Shown one piece after another: positions 9,078 to 17,159 of a stretch of 18,223 nt of DNA; positions within the stretch are counted from its first letter, which is position 1, and each line of letters begins with the position of its first letter. The notes under the pieces are model-generated. The model worked only from the letters and a program-made list of their open reading frames with translations, did not search any database and was not told the origin of the DNA. This stretch comes from Goniomonas avonlea (Eukaryota > Cryptophyceae > Goniomonadida > Goniomonadaceae). Both the position numbers and the translations under genes were made by a program. The DNA lies in assembly GCA_003573635.1 (NCBI GenBank), contig QUTJ01031773.1:1-18223 (forward strand), given 5' to 3'.

Positions 9078-11152
9078 ATGATGCGCGACGGGTTTGGGGG
9101 TCTCGGGGTGCCCCCCGGTTTCCCGATGTTCCCGATGCCAATGCGGGATGGTTTTCAGAACCTTGGGCCACATAATTTTGGACCCCAGATGCGAGAAGGA
9201 TTTCCAAGCCTTGCTCCTCCTGGCTTTCCTGAGCCCATGATGGAGTCTGGCTTGACTCCCCCAGGCGTCACGCCTTTGAAGAAAGACCTGTCAAACACCG
9301 AAAAGAAGGGGGGGCAAGGTGGCACTTCTTCTACCAGACGACCTCCTTCACCGTACGCGTTTTTCATGTGCGAAAAGCGGCAAGAGGTGATGAGTCGCCA
9401 TCCGAACGCTTCCACCGCGGAGTTAGCGGCGGAGTTCGCTCAACTGTGGTCGCAGCAGGATGCTGCACAAAGAAATGTACGATCGTTTAAATGTCTTTGC
9501 ATTTCTTGTGGGTTTTTCTGATTCCAGGATGGGACAGAAGTACGTGGCTCTCTCGGAGGATGCCCAGCAACGGATCGAGCGAAATGAGGCTGCGGAAGCT
9601 GGTGAGTCTCTATTTTGGTCTCTGTTGCGGTCTACCATTTGTTGCAACTGTCCATGCGTCTCTTAGCGACTCACGATCTCGCCAGCTCCCAGCGCTGCCG
9701 AAGAAAAAGAATTGTTGGCTCCAAAGCGGAAACTCAAGGTCGGTGCTGTTGATTCAGAAAGATATGCCTTGCAAGTGCATTTGATTCTAGTCTCATGTTG
9801 TGGGTCCTTTTTTATTCCTAATGAGCACTCTCAGGATCCGAATGCTCCGAGGCGACCCCAATCTGCCTACCTATTTTTCATGTCGGAGAAGTCGCCTCTG
9901 ATTCGCCAAGGTCACCCCGGCCGGAAGATGCAGGTACCCTCTTCGAAACCGCTTCTCATGATGATGTGACTTACCTTGTGCAGATCACCGAGGTGACTGC
10001 AGAAGTTGCCGAGATGTGGAAACACCTGAACACTCAAGAGCGAGCGGTGCGTGATTCATTGATGCGCCACGCCAGGCAGTGCGGTCAACCCATGACATAT
10101 TTCTCTGGGTTTGATCGTTGACACCTTCAACAGAAATACGTGGTGATGGCGGAGCAAGACAAGGGGAGATACGAAAAGGAGCGGGAAGCTTACTCGCAGA
10201 CTGAGCAGTGCGCTTCGTTTGAGCAGCAAGACCGAGAATGTGCGTTGCAACAGTTTTGCTGGTTCTGTCGTTAACCTCGCCTTAGACAACCAACGGCACC
10301 TGGACAACGTCGCGGCTGCAAAGCGAAGGCGCAAGGAGCCAGCACCTCCCATCAAGCCGAAGACCACGGCAGCAACGCCAGAACAGGAGCACCACAAGGA
10401 GGACCGGGGGGCGCCTGGTCCTGGAGTCGGTGCCAGTGTCGGTGGTGGCATGGGTGCGGGGGTCGGTGGCGGATATATGCAGCCTCGCCCGATGCCAACC
10501 ATGGGGCCTGGTGGTGCACCATTTGGAATGGTGCGCCTCTCTCTCTCTCTCTGCTGCTCTCTCTCTGCTGTGCTGTTTCAGAAACCAACTTCCTGTCTTG
10601 CAGTTGCCTGCCGGAGTGATGCCAGGACCACGAAGAGCACTATCGCCATATCTTTGCTTTATGCACGAAAAGTGTACAGAGTTGAGAGAGAAGCATCCCG
10701 AATGGCAGCTGCAACTGGAGCAGGTGGTGGCCATGGTGGCAGAAGCATGGCGGACCCTGCCCAACGCTGATCGTCAGGTTGTGTTTTCTTGACGTCGCCA
10801 GGAGACCCTTTCAGCCTGCTTTTGTATTTCGTGTTCCCAGGGGCACCCGCTGTCACCCTGCTGACTGCTGTTGCAGAGATACATGGATATGGCGCAACAA
10901 GATCAGCTGCGGTTCGAGAGAGAGCTGACGGCGATGCAACAACAGGGACCCGGACCCCTTCACCCTCCTGTATGTCGTTGCCAGCCCTACACTGTTGACA
11001 GCTAGGGTCGATGTGATTTGCCCTCTTGCCACTGGCCACGAGCCGAGTTTGTTTAACGACACCCCCTTCAGGAGGGAGAAGAGGGAGGAGGCCAGTATTA
11101 TCCAGACTTTCACCGCGCTTCTCAAGGCCACCCCGGTGCCCCCCCGCAATGA
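9078..11152 (+). CDS. Triple HMG-box DNA-binding protein (about 458-470 aa, about 10 exons)
   Basis: Probably a nuclear, chromatin-associated DNA-bending protein. Proposed exons: 9078-9476, 9538-9601, 9686-9738 (or to 9774), 9835-9933, 9984-10046, 10134-10239, 10286-10530, 10604-10777, 10877-10969 and 11072-11152, stop TGA at 11150. All introns are GT-AG, 46-102 nt. The start has a strong context, GCCGCCACCATG. The N-terminus (1-60) is rich in Gly, Pro, Met and Phe. HMG box 1 (about 87-155) begins RRPPSPYAFFM and holds a Trp at 124. Box 2 (about 173-246) begins with the classic DPNAPRRPQSAYLFFM. Box 3 (about 344-422) begins PGPRRALSPYLCFM. A basic KRRRKE segment and a Gly/Pro-rich linker precede box 3. 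Each box has a phase-0 intron just before its [KR]Y motif. Multi-box proteins such as UBF and plant 3xHMG-box proteins are precedents, but orthology is not claimed. Confidence 0.88.
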
Positions 11153-11307
11153 CCACCTCAGTGTCAAAGCCGGGGCTGGAAGAATGGCAGGTGACGCGCG
11201 GACAATAGGTTGCTTTGATCCGTAACAGAAAGACTCTTGCGGAGGCTCTCTGTGTTCAGGCCCGCACTCACCCAGCAGTAAGTCCACGCTGCTGCTGTGT
11301 ATTATAT

Positions 11308-11313
11308 AATAAA
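11308..11313 (+). terminator. AATAAA polyadenylation signal of the HMG-box gene
   Basis: AATAAA lies 155 nt after the TGA at 11150-11152, within a short AT-rich patch in the 187-bp gap between two convergent genes. The position suits the HMG transcript. Confidence 0.5.
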
Positions 11314-11339
11314 AGAACGATTACAAATGCGCGTGTTGG

Positions 11340-12152
11340 TCAGAGCTCTTGATCCCGTTTCTCTGCACGTGGCACACGGGATCCCGACCCGCTTCGTTGT
11401 TGCTGGTGGGCTGGAATGTGTGCACCAAGACCGCCTCCGGCCGGTGATGGCACCGAAATACCCTGAAACGAGTCCGTGCGGTAGCTCGGGAACATGCGGA
11501 AATCTGCGGCGAACACAGCCAGAACTGTTGTAAGTGCATCGGGCTCGTTGCGGTAGAGGTCTCTGGGACGGCCACAGGCAGCGTTGGAGCTGATCGCTGT
11601 GTTAAAATGCGGAAGCGGTTGTCCAAGCAGTTTGGCAAGAAGCTCTAAGTCTGACGGATCGTCAATGTGAAACACCTGATCAACTACAAGCTCGCCAGAG
11701 GCCGGGTCTGTCAAATAGGAATGCATCGTGCCCCAATACTCGATGTGTGCCGGATTGAGCAGCCATTGGCCAAAGGATGCAGTTCTACCTACCTCGCGGC
11801 AATAGTGGCAGTAGAGACTGGCAGCTCGCCAGAAAGGGTTGCGAACTGTCGCGAATTTCCATGAAGTATCAAAGCTCCGACCAAAGGCACTGCGTAATTG
11901 GTGGGCTTTAAAATGTCCCCAGTCTGCTGCCCCGTGGAGGTCCATTGCTACGAGCTGTTCGAGGACGCGAGCATCTATTGACGCTGGAAACACTTGACGC
12001 ACAGCAGTAGTCGCGCACTTGGGAATAGAAATGAAGATTGTGCGGTTCAAGGAGAAGCTTGGCAGGGCGCACTCCACGCCAGGGTAAATCAAGAACAGCA
12101 CAAGCAGGACGCCTGTATCCAGCATGGCCCAAAATGGAGGCGCCAAGTTCAT
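11340..12152 (-). CDS. Membrane-anchored sulfotransferase (single exon, 270 aa)
   Basis: Probably transfers sulfate from PAPS to a carbohydrate or similar acceptor in the Golgi lumen. The first ATG is at 12152; the frame opens upstream but has no other ATG. A hydrophobic segment at residues 10-25 after a short N-terminus suggests a type II signal anchor. The 5'-phosphosulfate loop is PKCATTA (44-50), and the 3'-phosphate motif is VRNPFWRAAS (103-112), with Arg104 and Ser112 as the expected PAPS contacts. The downstream segments SYLTDPASGELVVDQVF, LGQPLPHFNTA and YRNEPDALTTVL...DFRMF follow the usual order of the Sulfotransfer_2-type family. The loop has Ala where Gly is common. The last about 40 residues after SYRTDSF are unconserved and Gly/Ser/Arg-rich, so a missed terminal intron is possible. 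The gene is convergent with the HMG gene and divergent from the next one. Confidence 0.82.
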   Translation of the reverse strand: MNLAPPFWAMLDTGVLLVLFLIYPGVECALPSFSLNRTIFISIPKCATTAVRQVFPASIDARVLEQLVAMDLHGAADWGHFKAHQLRSAFGRSFDTSWKFATVRNPFWRAASLYCHYCREVGRTASFGQWLLNPAHIEYWGTMHSYLTDPASGELVVDQVFHIDDPSDLELLAKLLGQPLPHFNTAISSNAACGRPRDLYRNEPDALTTVLAVFAADFRMFPSYRTDSFQGISVPSPAGGGLGAHIPAHQQQRSGSGSRVPRAEKRDQEL

Positions 12153-12450
12153 TGGTGGAGGCAAACTCTTTTGCCTGTGACCTCTGGCTGCATCATGGGC
12201 TGCAATGCACCATTGCACCCAATGCTGGTGCCGGTCCAGTCCGTGGTTTAAACTGGTTTTGAATTAAACTTCTCCTTCCGTAGTAGTAAGATAGCGATTG
12301 AGATCAACGAAAGATAAGGTGGGGTCCATAGTAGATAAAGCCTTATGAAACCAGTTCGTAACGGCCAACTGACTCGCTGCGACGTTGTCCCTGAGCGACC
12401 AGTGACCACTGACCACGTCCGTTCCAGTTCTGGTTCCACCAGGGTCCAAC
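12153..12450. promoter_or_regulatory. Divergent intergenic region, sulfotransferase and J-like gene
   Basis: These 298 bp separate the ATGs of two divergently transcribed genes and should contain both promoters and 5' UTRs. A mild AT-rich patch lies at about 12245-12300. I see no clear TATA box or repeat. Confidence 0.4.
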
Positions 12451-13176
12451 ATGTCGCTCCCGTCTTTAATTTTTGCTCCAAAGCGTGCCATTGCCCGGAT
12501 GGAGACCAAAAAAAAGGACCCATTTCCTGGAGAGTTCAGTTTTCAGGACCGCAAGCCCAAGCAGAAAAAAGTCAAAGGGTTGAAGTCGCAGTGGAGAGAG
12601 ATGTATGAAGATATCGAGCGGAGGGCTGTTGCGGAGCGTCAAGAGGCTGAACTTGCAAAGGTGTGCAATAGCCTGCTGATGTCGCATTTGAGTATGACTG
12701 AATTCCTCGTCAGATGCGCCGGGCAGCCGAGCGGGCAGCCGAGAGATCCCGAGAGGCGACTAGGAAGCAAAACCCGCGTCGCCGGGAGCACGAGCAGAAA
12801 ATGAAGCTCGAACAGGAACGAATTCGACAACGAAATTCCAGTTGGGAAAATTTCGAGACCCAATGGCGGGAATTCGCCCTCAATCCTCCAGCGACTATTT
12901 CCATTTCAGATATTCCTTGGCCCGATGTTGCTTGCCAGAGTGCTTTCCAAGACGATGACCACGACTGGATTCGTTCCATCAGCCGAACGGCGGTTTTGCT
13001 CTGGCATGAAGACAAATTCATGCAGAAGTTTGGCAATCGTTTGCTCCCTGCCGACGTCCGACCTATCTTACTTCGTTGCAATGCGCTCTATCAGCTAGCA
13101 GTGGAAGCCAAGGTACGATTTCTGTGACCGCCCCCCCCTTCAAGCGCTCATCCCACCCCAGGAGCGCGTTTCATGA
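12451..13176 (+). CDS. Coiled-coil protein with NFKBIL1-type J-like domain (207 aa, 3 exons)
   Basis: Molecular role unknown; resembles the C-terminal domain of NF-kappa-B inhibitor-like protein 1 and similar fungal proteins. Proposed exons: 12451-12660, 12714-13112 and 13162-13176. The introns are 53 and 49 nt, both phase 0 GT-AG, and the last exon adds only ERVS before TGA. Residues 1-50 are basic with many Lys. Residues about 50-120 form a strongly charged Ala/Arg/Glu helix, a likely coiled coil. The conserved part runs W-x-x-F-x-x-x-W-x-x-F (114-124), DIPWP (136-140), then LLWHEDKFMQKFG (165-177) and a closing helix ending YQLAVEAK. Family members usually have WHPDKF or WHPDRF, so the J-domain HPD is HED here. 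The tiny last exon is the least certain part. Confidence 0.72.
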
Positions 13177-13673
13177 TCGGCGAACCCTTCCACAACGGTC
13201 TTGAATCGCCGAAACGATACGGCTTCCTCGGAGGGCGATTAGTATCCGACCACTGCCCGTTGCCCAAGGTGAACACTGCCTTGAAAAGATTTTGAGCTGT
13301 GCCTAATTATTCGTTGGCAGGTGTGTGTCGGTGTTGTTCATCCAGCGAAACAAGTGCCAGTTGCTCTGAAGGAGTGCCTTTTCCTCAATTGAGGATGTGG
13401 GAGCGCGAGGCCATTTTACTCGACTCGGGCAGATAACGCTTCGAAGGTTGTCAGCCCCGCAGCTCAAGCTCTCAAGGCATCTCGGCTGTCGTTGAGTGGA
13501 GCCAGCTCGCTTCACAGCTGCCTTCACGCCAGGACAGAATACAGAACCCCACTGTTCAGCCATATCAGCAACGTGAGTGTGAGGGTGTTGATGTGTGAGA
13601 GAGAGAGAGGGGAGAGCAGGCTTGCACGTGGTTTTGAGTGTGTGAGTGTGTGCGAGGGGGAGAGAGAGCAGGC

Positions 13674-13708
<35 letters not shown>

Positions 13709-13737
13709 TAGAGCGTGAGCAGACTTGGACGTGGTTT

Positions 13738-13829
<92 letters not shown>

Positions 13830-13924
13830 GAGAGAGTGGGAGAGGGAGAGAGAAAGTAAGCTCGACACTATGCAGTCGGCCTGTCCAGAGCGACAGTGGC
13901 ACTGACAGCGACTCTGACACGGTG

Positions 13925-13960
<36 letters not shown>

Positions 13961-14168
13961 ATTTCAGCGCCTAGGAGGTCAGCGGACGTTTCATCAAGCC
14001 CACGAGGTGTGAATCGTGTGACCCGAGTGAATCAGTTCCATACTGCGCACCTTGCCCCTTGAGCAAACAACATGAGCGGACCTGGCTGACGAGTCAGTGA
14101 CGACCGATCAAAAGTACAGTTCGGTACTGGGACCATTTTGAAAGTTGCTTGGATCGGACTACAATTTA
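13177..14168. repeat. Intergenic region with GT and GA microsatellites
   Basis: No gene is supported. The first 380 nt look unstructured. Between 13590 and 13960 dinucleotide tracts dominate: an 87-nt pure GT run at 13741-13827, GA runs at about 13689-13707 and 13928-13959, and mixed tracts between. An element of the form GAGCAGxCTTGxACGTGGTTTTG occurs at 13614-13636 and 13717-13739, duplicated with its flanking microsatellites. Confidence 0.85.
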
Positions 14169-14292
14169 TCGCTACATCTGTCGCTACATGTAGCGACAAA
14201 TGTAGCGAATCGCTACAAATGTAGCGATTCTTAATCAAATGTAGCGATAAAACTGGACAACCGGTGTGGTTGCCTCAATCGTTATCGCTACA
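14169..14292. repeat. Cluster of TATCGCTACA/TGTAGCGATA inverted repeats upstream of the Thg1-like gene
   Basis: Eight exact copies of CGCTACA or its complement TGTAGCG lie within 125 nt. They form a 40-nt palindrome (14169-14208, one mismatched pair, with a perfect 18-nt core at 14180-14197), an 11-bp stem with a 2-nt loop (14207-14230), and an 11-bp inverted pair at 14240-14250 and 14282-14292. CCGGTGTGGTTGC and CCGGTGCGGTTGC follow at 14261 and 14321, suggesting a 60-nt duplication. The cluster lies 190-313 nt before the ATG at 14482. Confidence 0.85.
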
Positions 14293-14481
14293 TGTAGAGA
14301 TAATTGTAACGATTCGGCCACCGGTGCGGTTGCTCTGAGGCTGAGAGTCACAGACTCACAGCTCGCACCATATGCTTTTGGAGATCGTAGGCGATAATGG
14401 AATTTTGTTGAGTTGAGCGTGTTAATCGACGGCACAAGGACGCAGAGAGAAAAGCTCGCTACGCGCCGAAAAATCAGCGGC

Positions 14482-15720
14482 ATGGAGACAAGACAGAAAG
14501 TCCTTGTCGGTGTTGCCGCAGCCACCATTGTTGCGGGTCTTGTCCGCCGAAGGAGTGTTTTGTTGAGATTTTGCCACTCGGCACGGCCAACGAAAGTCGA
14601 GGAGAACGACGCAAAGTTGGAGCGCATCTCTTCGGAAGTACTTGCAACCCTCCGAAAGAATTTTCCCAAACAGTCTCCGGTCGACGCCTCACTGTATCAG
14701 ATGCCGCCTTTTGTCCCTAAAACGATGTGGACGGAGTTGGGCGATATCGTCAAAGTCTCGGAGAGGCCAGAGATCTCCTGCGTGCCTGGAGATCGGTGGA
14801 TCTCGCTCCGTTTGGACGGTTGCGGTTTCAGTAAGCTGGTGAAGAAATTCCGCGCTGAGGGTATTTTCGCAAAGGGTTTTTCTCCGGAGTTTGCGGAGGT
14901 TTGAGATTTTGCAGCCAGTTTCGCCACGCTCACGCCGTACGCAGATGATGCAAGTCTGCACGAAGCGTCTTATGGAGAGCATGAACGCACGCGTTGGTTT
15001 CACTCAAAGCGACGAAATCACTGTCTTAATCGCCCCCACGAGCATAATCCGTGGTGTTCGCGAGCCACACAAGTACGGAGGGCGCGTTCTCAAGCTCTGC
15101 ACTGTCGCTGCTGGAGAAGTCACGGCCCTGTTCAATTATCAAGTGCACAAGATCTGCGCCGAGCGCGGAATTGAACTGGATTCCAACAAGCTGCCTTACT
15201 TTGATTGCCGGCTGGGAACGTACAGCACTGCCGAAGAGGCTCAGGTATGAGGCATTCATGTCGCGACCGACCTCATCCCCCCCCACAGTCGTTGATATGG
15301 TGGCGAGCGTACGACTGCAGCGTCAACGGTATCTCTGATGCAGTTCATCATAGCGACCAGCCAAACAGAAAGAAGACAGCGACCCTGGGCACTACGCAAA
15401 AACTGGGCTGGCTGTCCGAGAACAACATGCTCCCACTCCCACCTCACCAGGCATGTCTCCCATCCATGTCCACTTTTTTGATCGCCCACTTTTTTTATCG
15501 CCCCCCATCCCACGGTTTGGTTTCTTTCCGAATAACACCCGCGCAGGCCTACGGGTCGCTCTACGTCAAAGCTAAGCGCCATGGAGAGGGATTCAACCCC
15601 AAAACAGGCCAGACGGTCAAGTGTGTAAGAGGCGTGATCGAACAATTACCGTACGAGCCAGTCCTCCACCGCGTCGCAGGCCCGGGCCTGCTGCCAGTCG
15701 ACGATGTGGAGGAGCCCTAA
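14482..15720 (+). CDS. Thg1-like protein (tRNA 3'-5' polymerase family), membrane-anchored or mitochondrial (350 aa, 4 exons)
   Basis: The family adds nucleotides in the 3'-5' direction to tRNA 5' ends; true Thg1 adds G-1 to tRNA-His, while Thg1-like proteins (TLPs) repair or edit tRNA 5' ends. Proposed exons: 14482-14898, 14945-15244, 15289-15450 and 15547-15720. Introns are 46, 44 and 96 nt, all phase 0; the third has a GC donor. Residues 7-21 are hydrophobic and followed by RRR, suggesting a membrane anchor or mitochondrial targeting. Metal-binding carboxylates are Asp112 in RLDGCGF and Asp162-Glu163 in QSDEITVL. FDCRLGTY (225-232) and WWRAYDC (243-249) match later conserved blocks. The HINN tetrapeptide expected after WRxxDC reads SVNG (250-253), favouring a TLP over canonical Thg1. 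At 350 residues it is longer than usual (about 240-300), mostly from the about 100-residue N-terminal extension. The in-frame TTG at 14413 was not used because ATG at 14482 precedes the hydrophobic segment. Confidence 0.85.
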
Positions 15721-15845
15721 TTTGACCCGAGCAGCCCTAACTTGACCCTAGCTTCTGTCCTCTTCCTCCGCTCCCACTCGCTCCCTCCCTCTCTCCTCCT
15801 CGCAGCCTGCTGCCCGTCAGGAGCCCTAACTTGACCCGAGCTTCC
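15674..15845. repeat. Partial tandem duplication of the Thg1-like gene's 3' end
   Basis: GGAGCCCTAA(C/T)TTGACCC, which includes the gene's TAA stop, is at 15711-15727, and recurs after CAGCCTGCTGCC at 15819-15836. A shorter copy, AGCCCTAACTTGACCC, lies at 15732-15748. The DNA between is pyrimidine-rich. Confidence 0.75.
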
Positions 15846-16390
15846 TCCGCTCCCCTCTCGTGTCCACTCTCCAATTTTTGTCCAAGCCTCGCCAGTCCGA
15901 GCAGGACGACGCCTGCTTTTGTCGAGGCTGGCCCTATCCGAGTCCAAAGAGTGCGAGTCCAAAGGATGAAGCCTGCTTCCAGTCGAGGCATACCTTTGGC
16001 GCTCTTCGTCTATCTCACTCCTCCCTCGGTCTCCTCCTCCTATCCCTCGGTCTCCTCCTCCTAACTGCGCTTGCGGCGCTCCTTTTTCTCTCTTCCCCCC
16101 CCCCCCCCCCCCACTTTCCCCTATCTCCGCCCTGACGGCGCTCCTTTCTCTTTCTCTCTCCTTTTCTCTTTCTCTCTTCCCATCGCTGGGATTGACTCTG
16201 CGCTCAGCGAAATGGCATCCACTGATTTATCGTGACGCGATAGTGCAATAAATTCGCTCACATGCGACTTTACTCCCACCTTGAGCCACCTTGTCTCTGT
16301 CGGGCTGATACGTGGGAAATCAAGCCAGCTACAGTCTGGGCACCGGCCACTCACGAGCGTGCCACCGTCCACAACTTCCCGCGCTTGATG
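15846..16390. other. Pyrimidine-rich intergenic DNA, no gene seen
   Basis: This stretch holds (TCTCCTCCTA) duplications near 16029-16064, an 18-nt C run at 16095-16112 and a CT-rich tract at 16141-16180. One AATAAA lies at 16247-16252 on the plus strand. It is about 530 nt after the Thg1-like stop, so its use is doubtful. No convincing reading frame was found. Confidence 0.6.
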
Positions 16391-16625
16391 GACGAGTGGC
16401 ACAGTGTCACGGCGTCTCGACAGGCACGTAGATCCGTTAGAAACGAGAGAAAATGTAAGCGCGTTCGAGCATCCAGGAGCTGCTAGTAGCCACGAGACCC
16501 ACAACTCGATCGGCGAGTGGCACATTGTCACGGGGCACCATTGTCAACAGGGGCCCGTGGAGCAAAGTGTGCGAAGGAAACGAGAAGCGCATTCGAGCAT
16601 CCAGGAGCTGCCAGGGGCCACGAGA
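16390..16625. repeat. Degenerate tandem repeat, unit about 121-127 bp
   Basis: GAGTGGCACA(G/T)TGTCACGG recurs at about 16394 and 16515, and TTCGAGCATCCAGGAGCTGC at about 16463 and 16590. Two diverged copies are visible. Short reading frames across them differ between copies and are not credible genes. Confidence 0.75.
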
Positions 16626-16733
16626 CCGCATCAAATCGTCTCCGCTGCTCTGGCATGATGGAACGAGACCACGACCATCAGCCAACCACGATATCGGTCG
16701 GGCTCATGGGCTCGAATCATGGTGACGGAACGA

Positions 16734-16839
16734 CCACGACAGTCAGCCACCACAGCCAAGCGACTCCGCTGCTTGGAATCATGGGACCACGACAGTCAGC
16801 CACCACAGTCAAGCGTCTCCGCTGCTTGGAATCATGGGC
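16734..16839. repeat. Tandem repeat, two copies of 53 bp
   Basis: CCACGACAGTCAGCCACCAC begins at 16734 and again at 16787. Both are followed by nearly identical sequence ending in GCTTGGAATCATGGG. Related GGAACGAGACCxCGACCATC segments flank the pair at about 16661 and 16851. Confidence 0.85.
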
Positions 16840-16923
16840 TCTGGCGTGATGGAACGAGACCGCGACCATCACCACAGCCAACCACCACCAATCGTTCAGA
16901 AACAAAGATATCGACCATCGGTT

Positions 16924-16999
16924 GGCCAGATATCAGTCCGTTCCGTCCAAGTCCTCACCGCCCGAGGCACACCTCCCTCTTCGTAGCGCCGTTTCGCTC
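16924..16999 (-). pseudogene. Degenerate copy T3 of the WBP4-like terminal exon
   Basis: On the minus strand, after an AACAG acceptor-like end, the sequence GAGCGAAACGGCGCTACGAA matches the start of the real terminal exon at 17354, apart from one missing A that shifts the frame. The middle of the exon is absent. Similarity resumes at the stop-codon region (CTGATATCTGGCC). Confidence 0.65.
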
Positions 17000-17024
17000 C
17001 TGTTTGCTCTTAGACGCGCGTTGT

Positions 17025-17109
17025 GGCCACCAGAAATCAGCCAGTGCTCCCGTCCACTCAAAGTCCCCGACCGAGGCATCGCCTCCCTGTTCGTAGCGCC
17101 GTTTCGCAC
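17025..17109 (-). pseudogene. Degenerate copy T2 of the WBP4-like terminal exon
   Basis: GTGCGAAACGGCGCTACGAA follows an AACAG acceptor-like end and matches the terminal exon start with the same one-base loss as copy T3. The copy keeps GAxTGGACxGG, then jumps to GAGCACTGxCTGATTxCTGG around the real stop, losing about 120 nt. The shared defects show T2 and T3 arose from one another by tandem duplication. Confidence 0.7.
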
Positions 17110-17159
17110 CTGTTTCGCTCCCTCTGCCGTTCTTAGACGCCCGTTTCGGCCACCAGCAA

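Noticed and set aside
12153-12218. Upstream extension of the sulfotransferase to 12218
   Set aside because: The codon there is GTG. The first ATG at 12152 immediately precedes the signal-anchor segment.
13741-13959. CRISPR array
   Set aside because: The repeats are dinucleotide microsatellites without spacers, in a eukaryotic context.
13303-13962. 219-codon minus-strand frame with poly(HT) and poly(LS)
   Set aside because: More than half is translated GT and GA microsatellite. The remaining part (about 13303-13560) shows no family signal.
14413-14481. Upstream start of the Thg1-like gene at 14413
   Set aside because: The codon is TTG; ATG at 14482 gives an N-terminal hydrophobic segment.
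16121-16905. Short frames on both strands in the intergenic repeats
   Set aside because: Frames differ between repeat copies and none shows a start context, splice support or family motif.
16924-17109. Alternative in-frame last exon from copies T2/T3
   Set aside because: A one-base loss shifts the frame and the central acidic segment is missing; kept as degenerate copies instead.
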